From Crotalaria pallida (lineage: Eukaryota; Streptophyta; Magnoliopsida; Fabales; Fabaceae), in contig CM075656.1 in the NCBI GenBank assembly GCA_037953625.1, forward strand, positions 75,287,001-75,351,000: DNA of 64,000 nt. Direction: 5' to 3'. The translations under genes were made by a program, and so were the position numbers. Each line of letters opens with the position of its first letter. The first letter of the stretch is position 1. The notes under the pieces were generated by a model that saw nothing but the letters and a program-made list of their open reading frames with translations, searched no databases and was not told where the DNA came from. Below, piece after piece: positions 13,714-25,500 of this stretch.

Positions 13714-14211
13714 GAAGAAGACGAAGACGAAGAGAGGAATGAGTGAGTGAGATTATTGAAAATTGAAAACGAAAACGAAAATGAAAATGAAAATGAAAAT
13801 GATGACTATTAGGTTGAGGTGCGGTGTGGGGTGAGGGTGGTGGTTGAAAGATTAACCATCCTTGTATTTCAAATTTACCATTTCTACCACTCCTCTTTCT
13901 TTCTTAGTCACTCCCTTTCCCTCCTTTTTTTAATTTTTTTTTCTTTTGATTGGATTGGATTTAAAATTTAAAATTTAAAATTTTAATTATATTAACACCT
14001 GAAAATACATGTGATATCAATTTGATCATTTGGAGATTTTTTTTAATGAAGATATTAATTCAATTATAAAAAATAATAATAAAAATTAATAAGTTGATGA
14101 AAAAACATAGTTTGATTGATTTACATAGTTTGATTATTATTAAAAACATTTTGATTATTATTAAAAACATTTTTTAATAATAATCCGCGGTATCTCTGAT
14201 ATTCTATGTAA
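13504..14211. promoter_or_regulatory. CLASP upstream region
   Basis: This contains the leader and presumed promoter of CLASP. It holds the GA microsatellite and simple GAAAAT repeats, then AT-rich DNA with short tandem copies of TTTGATTATTATTAAAAACA near 14120-14170. No convincing TATA box could be chosen. Confidence 0.4.
13679..13710. repeat. (GA)16 microsatellite in CLASP 5' leader/promoter
   Basis: Sixteen GA units lie about 175-207 bp upstream of the CLASP start codon, so the gene strand reads (TC)n, a common feature of plant 5' leaders. Short GAAGAC and GAAAAT/GAAAAC tandem units follow to about 13800. A role in expression is inference only. Confidence 0.9.
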
Positions 14212-14220
14212 ATCAATCAA

Positions 14221-14740
14221 GGCTTAATTATGTCACAAGTCCCTGAAGTTTAGGGTACTTTTGTCAGATACCCTTATTCTTTTTTTTTTCAATGTCTGAC
14301 TCTTCGAAGTTACTTCTGAGTTTGTCATATACCCCTACTATCAATTTTGGTCAATTTTGCTGACATGTAACATCGGAATCCTGATCAGATGCAGGAGGTT
14401 AAGCACATGATGCCTCGTGGTCGAAGATCCTTTTTTAAAAAAATTTAAAAAACTAAAAAACTTAATATTTTTATATTTTTAGTTAAATAAAAAAAGAGAA
14501 AAAAGAATTGAAGAGAGAGGTCGTCTTCGCCCGTGTGACATCACTCGACACCACATGACCAACCTCCCGCATCTGATCAGGATTCCGGTGCTACATGTCG
14601 GCAAAATTGACCAGAATTGGTAGTAGTAGTATATGACAAATTCAGAAGTAACTTCGGGTAGTCAAACATTGAAAAAAAAAAGAATAAGGATATCTGGCAA
14701 AAGTACCTCAAACTTCAGAGACTTGTGACATAATTAAGCC
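14221..14740. mobile_element. Mutator-like foldback MITE, family A copy 1
   Basis: The ends are long inverted repeats starting GGCTTAATTATGTCACAAGT; the right arm reads the same in reverse complement with scattered differences over about 200 bp. Exact 9-bp direct repeats ATCAATCAA flank it (14212-14220 and 14741-14749), the Mutator-type duplication length. No transposase is encoded. A second copy of the same family lies at 27335-27840. Confidence 0.9.
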
Positions 14741-14946
14741 ATCAATCAAATTGGCCACAATTAGAATTAATTTATATTAGACATTAATTCAATTATAAAA
14801 AATTATTAATTCAGGCATAATAATTTTTCTGTTTATTCGTGGAAGAGAGGTCATGAATAAACACCAAAAATTGAATTTGCAATTTTTATGTTTATTAATT
14901 TATATTAGAAATTAATTCAATTATGAAGAATAATAATAATAAAATA

Positions 14947-15287
14947 TTGAGGATATGCATCAAAATATTGGATTTAAGTTAACAAGCATTCTAAGAAAAA
15001 TTATTAAGATATACCGAAAAACCACAAGTTCATATTCCGTCTTTTCTTAAAAACATTAAAAAAAACACTTTTAAGCAACTTCTTACCATATTTTGTTCCT
15101 TAACATTATTATTTGCTTATAAAAAGTTTTGTTTAAACTTAACATTTGGATAATAAAAAGTCAGAGAATGGTAAACAAATTTCGAGAAACCAAATTCATT
15201 ATTTTTTAAGTATTTGATATTTAGTTTTTATAACCAAATCAATATATGTCAGTAGTGTTATAAATATTGTATCGTATTGGTCGGTTC
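14947..15287 (+). repeat. Dispersed repeat B copy 1, with partial coding relic
   Basis: This 341-bp segment is almost the same as 53578-53919 on the other strand. It starts TTGAGGATATGCATCAAAAT and ends near GTCGGTTC. Here the coding frame (DMHQNIGFKLTSIL...) is broken by a frameshift, while in the other copy it stays open to the stop codon. I do not recognise the protein. It is probably the 3' end of a transposon-carried or duplicated gene. Confidence 0.7.
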
Positions 15288-15904
15288 AATCAGAAAATCA
15301 GTGAAACGGACCCCTAATCGGTATAGTATGTCTATCCAACCAGTTGTGCATCAAACTAAACAAAATCGGTTAAAACCGACCGAAAATTTGTGAATCAATT
15401 CCTTTTTTTAAGGTAAAATCTTAAAACGATATCGTTTTTCAATTTTTTTAAATAAAAGAAACTTAATTTTTTTTAAGTACGATAAATAATTTAAATTTAA
15501 ATTATGAATTTGTTAAACGATTGAAGTGTAATTGTTATGAGTGTTTGTTTTAAAGAATTCAAAATAGAGTATTATAAATTATTTTATAGATTCTATATTT
15601 TGAGCATGTTTTCTTATGTATAAAATTTTACATAAATTTTTATATAAAAATATATATTGTGTCCGAATTAACCGTTATACATTTATTAAGTTTAATTACT
15701 ATTCTATTGGTTAAATCACTAAACCAATAAATCATTACCCTAGTCGGTTTGATCGTCGATATGGTTTTAATAACAAATCTCACCGTTTAAAAAATAACTA
15801 AATGTCGCCTGGATTTTAGATGTGATAAAATGATTTTTTATTCTTGTTTGAAATAACAAAAGATGATACTCCGGCTCTCTTCTATAAAAAAAAATAAAAA
15901 CAAT

Positions 15905-16516
15905 GTTTTGAAAATCGGACCGGTTATTGAACCAGTCAAGGTGCTTAGGTGCTAGTTCAAAATTCAATGGTTGGACCATGATCAAACCGTGGTCCAATCG
16001 GTCTTAATATAAGTGTGTGTATATAATCATATAATTGAGTACTTTTACCTTTTTGTGTCTTTTTGCTTTTTCTCTATTGATTATTGATGTTGTCTTCTTA
16101 TGCGCCACTCATTACTCACTATTCTTTCTTCTTTTACTTCACTTCTTTGCCTTTTTGCCTTTTCAATTTTTGATTTTTCTCAGTTCTAAAATTAAAGTTT
16201 TAAAATTTTTTCTCGTTTAGATGAGAACAAACGTGTAATCAATTAGTAAAACTCATATTGGTGTCGTTTGAGTTTCCAGCATATAGGATTTCATCATTAT
16301 TATTTTTTTAAAAGCCCAGTTTTTTTTGCTAAATTTGGGCTTCCAAATTCAAACCGGGCCAAACCGGTTTTCCATCGGTTTTCATCGATTTTAGTGATTT
16401 AGTACCGGTTCAGCCGGTTCAATCCCATTTTTTTACAAAGCGGTTTCTGGCTTATTCCGGATCGCACCTCCACCGGTTCAACCTGGCCGATTCCGGTCCT
16501 GTCCGATTTTCAAAAC
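15905..16516. mobile_element. Foldback DNA element with GTTTTGAAAATCGGAC ends
   Basis: The two ends are inverted copies of GTTTTGAAAATCGGAC, and several CCGGTT-rich motifs follow on each side (GGACCGGTTATTGAACC at left; CGGTTCAACC and CGATTCCGGTCC at right). The 612-bp interior is AT-rich and non-coding. I could not fix a target duplication, so the superfamily is open. Confidence 0.6.
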
Positions 16517-18783
16517 CATGAAAAAAAAAAAGAGACGAATTTCTTGTACAAACTTCAAATGAACAGTGATATTTCACCTGATAAAATCTAATCATGTCTA
16601 GTTTAACCAAAACATTTTTTAGATAGTTTGGTTTATATATTGCTGTACCATTTGATCAATTGCAAGTTCATCAAAAATTTGATCAATTGTAAATCTGCTA
16701 ATTCTTTATCGGTTAACATTTTCTTTCCATATATGATGCATTGCATTGCTACCGTTTATTTCCCTGTACAAGCAGAAATTATTGTGCTGTGGACAAAAGC
16801 TAAGTGCATTGCTTTCACGAAGGCTTTTAAAATTATCAAAAGAACCAAATAATTATTAAGCCGAGAAAGAAAAACTTAACATGATTAGTAATAGTTGACA
16901 TCAATTTATCAACAATATGTGACTAAAAAGCTATACCTAACCCCGGTTCTCAAACCTTCTTGGAGTTTTGTCCTGGGACATTGAACCTAAGATAAAAAAC
17001 ATGATTGTAGGATCATTATTTCGTAACGAAAAATGGTTTATTAGCCTATAAAACAATTTATAAATCAATTTTTTTAACAACAAACAAAGAAAATTCATTA
17101 GAAAAAACAATCAAACATCAAAGTATGCAACAAAATCAAACACATCTTTTATCAAGAGTTTGTCTAAAAATACACAATCATGTGCTTAAAGTTGTCCAAA
17201 ACTAAGGTACAAAAATTAGCTGCACACTATTGTGAAGCATACAAAGACAATATGATATACGTCACAAATTTATAAATCAACCTATATTAAACAAAAACGT
17301 GACATACATCATAAATTGTACTATGTTTAATTTATAAATAATTGGTTATCAAATGATTATTTGGTCTTTTAATACTGAATTTTTTAATTAAAATTTTTTA
17401 TATTCGCAGGAGTTGTGGATCAAATCTCGCATTACTTGCTTAAATGACATAACTTCATATCAACTTTGTCAATCTCAATTAGTATTAATTAATTAATTAA
17501 TTATTTTTTCATTTCAATTTGCAAAGTAAAATCGAGATAAGATTCTAAATTAATTAAGACATGTTTTATCAAGTTTAATCCAAAAAAAAAAAAAAAAGTA
17601 ATAGGTGCAGATTGGTACAATACTACAAATGACATTAATTTGTGTATCATTTAAAAATGTCATCCACTTTATGCAAACAATGCTCGGAAAAAAAATTAAT
17701 CACTCTACTTACATTGATGGGTACCCAATTATAGAAAGAAATTTAAAAAAAAAAGAAGAAGAAGAAGAAAGAAACCCTTCACGTTAAAAAATGGATAGGC
17801 ATATTAACTTGCAGTAACATATTACAAGTGACTGACTTGCAAGTAAAACCATAGGGTAACAATTTAAATGTACTACACATTCCAAAACATAATCTTCTTT
17901 GACATTTTTTGTAGACAAACCTCATCAAGTTGGAAGTGGGATGAATTAACCTATCCTCATAAAACTAGGCTTGAAAGCAAGCTTTTGTTGGAGAGAGACT
18001 TGAAATGAAGGCATCAATAAACAATTGTACTATTTTCTCATCACATTAAAACAAGACCGCAATGCCAATAGAATGTTAGAAATTTTCAAACATTTTGTAA
18101 TACTAGTAGGTAGTAGTTCATATGATACTCATTAAGTGACAAGGGTCTATTATCCACGAAATGAACCTCAAATAAAAATTCCACTAATAATAAAATGTGT
18201 CGAATAAAGTATTGCAAAAACCTAATTGCTAACCTTGCTCTAACTAAAGAGTATGAGTGAGGTCTGATTCGCTTAGATGATTATTTAAGTATTTTATTTA
18301 AGCATATAACTATGGAAAAGTTTCACCTGTTCTTGTCATCTAATGACAGCGTGCAAAGTAGACATTAAGATGGTCCCATGATACCTTGCATCTCCTTACT
18401 TTCATCATATAATGATGGCTAAGACTTCATATATAAAACAGATTAGAAGTTCCACCAGCTAATTAATAACTTCAAATTGTTTGTTCACGGGTCTATTAAT
18501 AGCATTATTATATGGAGTTTGTTAAATACTTCTTTTTATCTTTAATATAAGAATTTTTTTGATTTTGTAAACCAAAAAAAAAATTTTTTTTTTTGATTTT
18601 TTTATTTATAAGAATTTATTATGATTGCCAATTATAATTATTTTTTTTCGCAAACATTTATGTTTACAAAATATTTTTTAGAGTCTCAATAATAATTGTG
18701 AAGTTAATTTTAAAAAAGTATTTAAAATATGTACATTTTGAATATTACTAATAATATTAACTAACTTTCTTGATGGGCATAAA

Positions 18784-18833
<50 letters not shown>

Positions 18834-19640
18834 AAGACCATACCAGATAGACAAGGTTTTTAGAAAGGATAAACTTTACTGGATGATGGAAACCGTTAGG
18901 GAAAAAAATAAAGCCTAACTTCGTGACGAAGCCAAATCAACAACCCAGTTTGGACATAGTTCTAGAAAAATTTTAAAAAAAAATCAAGAAAACTTTTTGG
19001 AAAAAAAATGTACATTATCACTTTTTTTTAGTTAGCAACTCACTGAGTCACGAGTGTTTTTAGAAGTTCATCATTATTATTAACAAAATTTTCAAATAAT
19101 TCTTCTAATAAGATGTTTTTTCTAATCCCTTCAAAAAAAAAAAAGTTTTTTCTAAGAATCAACTTTGGCATTACTAACACGCGAGAGTGCACTTAGCAAA
19201 TTAGCAATAGAGGCTTGCTTATGCGAGTTTTGAGATAGCTGCAAGGAACACAACATTGCCATACCTTGGGGCTTGGGGCATCCCATAAAATTTGAATGAG
19301 ACATTAAACTGCATTGAAAATAATAATACACCATAATTAAAGTAGAGAATCTATATGGTTGGGAAAATACGAGTAAAATCGCTTTATGCTATTATAAAAA
19401 AAAAAAAAAAATCGCTTTATGCTAGTACTATGACATATGCACTCTAAAAACTGACACTTACATGTACAGGTACAATTTTATTACTTTGCCAATATTTCAT
19501 ATCCCTTCTTTTTAGCCTTTAGGCAATTATTTGCTTCGAATGACATAATACTTATATAATAGTATATATAAATACATAATTAATTTTTTGCTAGATAGTA
19601 AAGGTGTTCCTTAATCAGAAGCCTAACAACAGCCCTTCAA
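16517..19640. other. AT-rich intergenic DNA, no gene seen
   Basis: Both strands show only short chance ORFs. Visible content is simple: TTAATTAA repeats near 17490, A-runs, a GAAGAA run near 17755 and a TA microsatellite at 18789-18830. No splice-consistent coding exon was found. Confidence 0.6.
18789..18830. repeat. (TA)n microsatellite
   Basis: About 21 TA units. Similar TA runs occur at 41764-41801 and 45033-45062. Confidence 0.95.
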
Positions 19641-19947
19641 GGAACCGTTTGTTTCAAGATGTAAAATTATGTTCCTAAGAATTTTATTGTCAGGAATGCT
19701 ATTGTCAGGAATATCATTGACATGAATATTAAAAAACATATTTGGTTGACATTTGTAATTCCTGGCAATTTTGTTAATATTCTTGGAAATGATCCATTCT
19801 CAAACTCTTTGATGAGAATGAAGATGAATGAAAATGAATATGGGAGGAGGAAAAAAATTTACCTGTGAAAATTTTATTCATGAGAATATTTTTTTTGTAC
19901 TTTCTACCAAACACTAGAATATTTTATGTCACGAAACAAACGCCCCC
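19641..19947. mobile_element. Possible Tourist/Harbinger-like MITE
   Basis: The ends are inverted versions of a GTTTGTTTC motif (GGAACCGTTTGTTTCAAGAT at left; the right end in reverse reads GGGGGCGTTTGTTTCGTGAC). The 307-bp body is non-coding, with repeated GTCAGGAAT. The right flank is TAA, but the left flank is not a clean match, so the family call is tentative. Confidence 0.5.
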
Positions 19948-20088
19948 TAAGAGGTGAAGAGATCGTTGAAAAGAGTACAATCTTTCCCAAAATTCTTGTC
20001 CATACATATGATATGAATCAAACATATTCACATAATGCTTAATAAACTTAGTCATTTATCAAATATGTTGAACATGCATATAAAACAT

Positions 20089-20488
20089 GAGTTAGGATCC
20101 GTTGACACCATGTGTAAAACTTGATCATTTACATCTTCACATAACTTTTATATATTATGAAATTTATCAATCCAACCATTAAATTATATGTTACTATCAA
20201 GTAAATTAAGTCTACAAAATTTCATAGAATATAAAAATTATTTGATACTTCATCCGACTATTCTATTTTAACGAATAATACGTTATTTAAAATATAAGTA
20301 AATATGCATTATGCATTATTAGATTACATACCTATGAATCTTCGAATTATCTGAAATTTGGTATGTATGATCGTCATGATAATAACATATAATTCAACGG
20401 TTGGATTGACAAATTTCATAATATATAAAAAGTTATGTGAAGATATAAGTCACCAAGTTTTACACCAAGTGTCAACGGATCCTAACTC
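20089..20488. mobile_element. Mutator-like foldback MITE, family C
   Basis: Terminal inverted repeats start GAGTTAGGATCCGTTGACAC and extend with mismatches for about 100 bp per side. Exact 9-bp direct repeats ATAAAACAT flank the 400-bp element (20080-20088 and 20489-20497). No open reading frame of note. Confidence 0.9.
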
Positions 20489-20497
20489 ATAAAACAT

Positions 20498-22551
20498 TAA
20501 CATAATGTATTTCGATCATTGACAAGTGAGTATAACTCACTTGATCATGTACCCAACATTAATTTCCCTTCCCATATCCCGTCAAAAACTTTGATTATCT
20601 TTAAAAAAAAAAAAAAAAAACTCACTTAAACAAATTTTTCTTTCATTTCTATAATTGGCTTTATTTGTTTAGGAACTTTAACGAATCAACGTTTATATTG
20701 ACATACCGTAACTGAGCCAAATAGAAGAAAAAAATCCTTAATAAATAGAAGAAATTGTATTGCCCTCTCTTAACTAAGCAATCTAACTAAGCAATGCATA
20801 TATAATTAACTTCGAATTTATGTATAATTAGTCAGAAATTTGTTGTGAGAACATCGAAGTTGAGAAGAAAAAATGATCCTGGTACTGTTCTCCAGCTTGA
20901 CTCAATTCTGTCCCTATCCTCGAGGGTGGGATGTCTTTTTCATTTTTTTACAACAACACCATGTCCAAGTTATTTTATAATGGTACTGTAATGATGCAGG
21001 TGCCACAACAACGGATAGAGAGAGGGCTATTACGAAACCAATAACTTTATGTTGGGCCCACATGAATGTTAAAGTTAAGCCAAAAACTTTAGGAAAAAAG
21101 CGTAGATTCTGACTTGAAGCTTTCAAGGAATTTGAGCTACCATGGCATCTTTAGACATAACAAGTTGCTGATAGCATATGAAATCATTCCAATTCAACCA
21201 TTCCATGAGATGCATGCATGATCAGATTCTAAGTGTTAAATTCCCACATCAATTAACAAATACATAATGAGTCGTTTATAATAACCAAAACAAACCCCTA
21301 TGTACTAGCTTTTGGGGCGAAGATATAACAGGTTACTCTAATAAATCATTACAATTTTTTTAATTATTTTTTTTAAGACCTTTAATATTCCGAAGTCACG
21401 TTAAGCTCTGTCTGTATCCAGTTTTGCCCTTCACAAATTTGAACCAAAAGCTTTACTTAAAATAAACCAAACATCAGGTTAACAAGTCAATTCAAATAAG
21501 CCCCAAGTTAAAACCCCTATGAAATTTTCACATTGGCGTATACTTGAAAATTTAACAGCTCACAATCTCACATGCAAACATGTGCAACCAAAAAGGGAAC
21601 TAACTACCTCAATAATCCTTGCAAAAAAGCAATGCAGCATGGCCACGTGTATAAAAAGCAACGTCACTTGCATTCCAGTGTAAATGGATCCGAGGTGGAG
21701 ACCTGACACAAACACAACCTTTTCCAAACCAAGTTTATGGAGTGATTTGTAAACAGTAGATTCTCAAAAACTGCCGTGAAAACTATTCCTATAAAATAGG
21801 AGTAACAAAAAGTTACATTGAGACACCCTTACATTAACTTAATTAAACTCAAAGTTTCTCTCTTTTCAAAAAATTTGCTTTCACCTCTTCTTACACGGGG
21901 CCTATATAAGTGTAAAATTATTAGTTGGTCCTGGACCATGGTGGTCCGGACTCATTTCAACCGTTCAACATGTTAAATTTTTTTTAAAAATAAATAATAA
22001 ATGGTGGTGATTGTACTGAACCACAAAGTCCCGGACCACCTAATAATTTCTCCTATATACTTCAATCGGAATTTAAGTATAACGAGAATTGAATCTCAAA
22101 AAAGGTGAGTGTGAAAATTTTTGGAAACATAACGAGCGTTGAGCGAAATTCCCAAAGTAACCCAAACCAAGTGTTTCTATTTCGCCTTGATACAATAGAT
22201 TTTTGTAACAACAAAAAGATTGCAATCCACAAGGAAGACTAGGAAGTAGAGCCACCTTCATAATTTTTGGTTTACATGGAGGTCTGGGACTAAAACCCAT
22301 GACATGAGGGAGGGGGAAATCCTAAGTGTTCCTGCAGCCACCAACTGGACTGTCTTACGCGAACAGAGCCACCTTCATAATTAAACAGAGGTTACAAAAT
22401 GTACAGATATTAAATGTTGTATAATGAACTATAAAAGCATGTAACAAACAGACAATAAAAATTTACCAAGCATTACATATGGAAGCGAGTTAACAACCAC
22501 TAAAAGCATATGTCCAGCAACTTAAATTGAAATCACACCAAATTCAATTTT
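20498..22551. other. Intergenic DNA downstream of the LRR gene
   Basis: Between the family C MITE and the stop codon of the LRR gene I see no coding exon. It contains one small MITE (21909-22051); the last ~200 bp should include the 3' untranslated region of the LRR gene. Confidence 0.5.
21909..22051. mobile_element. Small hAT-like MITE
   Basis: Inverted ends share AAATTATTAG then TGGTCC..GG (left 21915-21934, right 22030-22049), and flanking 8-bp direct repeats CCTATATA lie at 21901-21908 and 22052-22059. The left arm has four extra bases next to the target duplication, so the outer ends are not perfectly matched. Confidence 0.55.
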
Positions 22552-25500
22552 CTAAGGATCATCATCATAAGGTGCAGCACAGGATGATGGTGATGGAAGA
22601 ATCAATATAGGTTTTCCATCATGGACAAATTCAGTGTGTAGGGAAGCATGTTCTGGCTTATAGTCCCACGTATGTCCCGTCAAGTCCAAACGCTCAACAT
22701 TACCTAAAGCATGATAAATTAATAACTAGTATAATATAGTTGAATCTGAATGCAGCAAGAATCTTTTCAAGTGTGAAATTAAAGTTGTCAATAGCCTAAC
22801 TCTACACCCCAAGTTGTCTTATATCAGATCAAGTAACTTGAAGCATAGAAGCATTTGAACAATATTAAGTTATGCTGGTTCAATTTGTACAAGCGAGCAT
22901 GGATGATATTTTCCCCTTTAATAAAGTATTCCAATAGTTTTATGTGTTAACATATACTATCATCATAAAGTGATAAAACACACTAAGGAATAATTCAGAC
23001 ATAGTAATATATATTTAAAACATAAATAATTGAAACTTCAAAACATATTTTAGTTATTTAGATTTCAAATGGTTTTACACATTGTCCTAGGAGAAATGTA
23101 TATACCACGTTCTCTCTTCTAGTAGAAACCCAGGTCGAGCCAAGAGTATAATACTTCTAGCTAAAGTTAGTTGCTTCTTGTAACTATAATAGTACAAACT
23201 AATATCCAAGTAAACACTAATGAGAGTTTAATGGACATGCTTTAACAGCTAATAAATTTAATAATAACCAAGTTACTCAGCTGCCAGCACCTAGGAAGCA
23301 CGAAAACCTCTGTTTATTGAGGTGCCCAAGTGTTTGGTTGCGCAAAATAAATTGTAGGAAAATTAAAGATAAAAGATGTAGTTTATCTTTTTTGTTCTTT
23401 GTAAAAAGACAAAATCTTTACATCATAAAGAGATGTATCTTTGTATTTGTATATTTTTTTGGTGAGGATTATCATCATCAGAAAATATACTTTGCCATGC
23501 TATTGAGGGTAGCAACTAGCAAGGGATCATTAGTAGGTCAATAACCATGCAAATCATATGAAACCAGTCATGCAATTAGTCGAGCAAACAATTATGCAAG
23601 CTATATTAAAAATGTCAATGTTGATCATATTTGACATTTATGTCGTGTCCCAGTATGGTCCTATATTTCAGACGTCTGTTTTTCGTATCAATTCTTCACA
23701 GCTAAGAGGTCATCAATTCAAAAGGGGGGAAAAAAAAAACATAAATACCTTTTGCAAGTTTTAATGCACAACATATTATGCCCAGTGATTCTATTGGCAT
23801 AAAATTACTTGCTGCATTCACATCAATTAGCTGTGGAGCCTGTGGTAAGAGCCTAGACAAAAACTTGGCAGTTTCAATCCCACCACGGTTTTTGCTGTGA
23901 AAATTTAAAAAAAAAAAAACATATCACTTGATCGCATGTGCAACATTAAACAGACAAAAAAAAAAAAAAATACCAGAGCTTTAAGTATTAATCTTAACCT
24001 TATGTCAATTCTTTCCAGTTTAAGTTCCTCCATTGGAATATGAAGCTCTCGAAAACCAGACGGACCCAATCCAATGCCAGTAATATCAAATACTTCAATA
24101 GGTGTGCTCAAAAAATTTCCCAAAGCTTCAGCTGCTTGACTGTACAAAAACAAAATCAATCAAAACACAAGTGGAGAGATGGATTGAGTCATTGAGGGAT
24201 AAATAGTTAGATTTTATTCTTTATACACAAACCTGCCAAGGTAATTGTCAGCAATAGAAAGAGACTTCAATGGTCCTTTAAAGGTAGAAAGGGCATTCAG
24301 AAGATGACTCACTCCAACACATGACAGCTCACAAGTCTCCAATTTCAAACAAATTAAGTGGGAGCACATTTCAGAAGGTCCACTAAAGAGTGGAATTAAA
24401 TTCCTGTAAAATTGATGATACATAGTGAGAGAATCCAATTTCATATCTTAAAAATATATTAAAAAAATGGAAATACAGTTGACCTGATTCCATTATCCCC
24501 AATGAAATTGTCACTTATATCCAGGTCCTCCAAGTTCGGCATGTGTGCAAGAGCATACGTAAGACTTTCTGCATCATCTTCTTGTAAATAGTTTCCTCTA
24601 CAAGCCATAACTAGATTAGAAATCTTTTGTTCATCAAACACTAACAAAAATAGAATTATAAATCCAAAAACCTTACCAACACTATCTTAAGATCTAGTAC
24701 TTTTCTACTTGCTTCTGGTAATTCATCAATACTAAAATACTAACAGGGGTTGACGACAGAAGAAATCTCATATCGCACTAAAGTACACAGCTACAGTATG
24801 ATTCTACCTCAGATTGAGTACACGCAACAGTTGCAAGGACTTTCCAATTCCAAAAGACGGTTGTGAACCACTTGAGAAACTCTTGCTAAAATTAGAAAGC
24901 CATCCTGAGATCTTGAAGAGTGTGCATGAGACATTAACTTGCAGTAATAAGACATAATAGAGAAAGCATATCTTGTATATGAATAACTCACTTTATTTTC
25001 AGAGAGGTCAAGGACAGATATGCTAGATGAAAGATCGAGAAGAGTTGCAAAAAGTGCTTTTGCAAAAGCACGTTCATGGTTATTGTCAGATAATTTTAAT
25101 GAGCATAAGGACCTAAAAGCACAATGAGAGAAGGTTAACAAGAAGAACAACCATTATCTAGTTATTTGTCCAAGTAAAAAAATAAAAAATAAAAAACAGA
25201 TAATATAATTAATCATTAAGCAAATTGTTGCAAATGATTACAATAACATGATATTACTACTGTCACGTGAAACACAATAGGAGATTATCAAAAGTATTTT
25301 TTGATAAAGAAAAATCATACTCCCACACCTTATTTTGAGGTGTCGGGGGTATTGAGAGGAGAGATATAAAAAGAAAAGTGAGAGAAGTGATTGATGGCGT
25401 GATGTGAAAGGAATAAAGAGATAGAATCATAGAAAGAATGATAAGGTGTAAATGAGAGTGTCAAAGAAAAAGTTGTAAGAATATAAGGGTTGTTTGATAA

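Noticed and set aside
15262..15775. Possible further foldback element between repeat B and the 15905 element
   Set aside because: The CGGTT-rich ends are only weakly alike and no target duplication was found.
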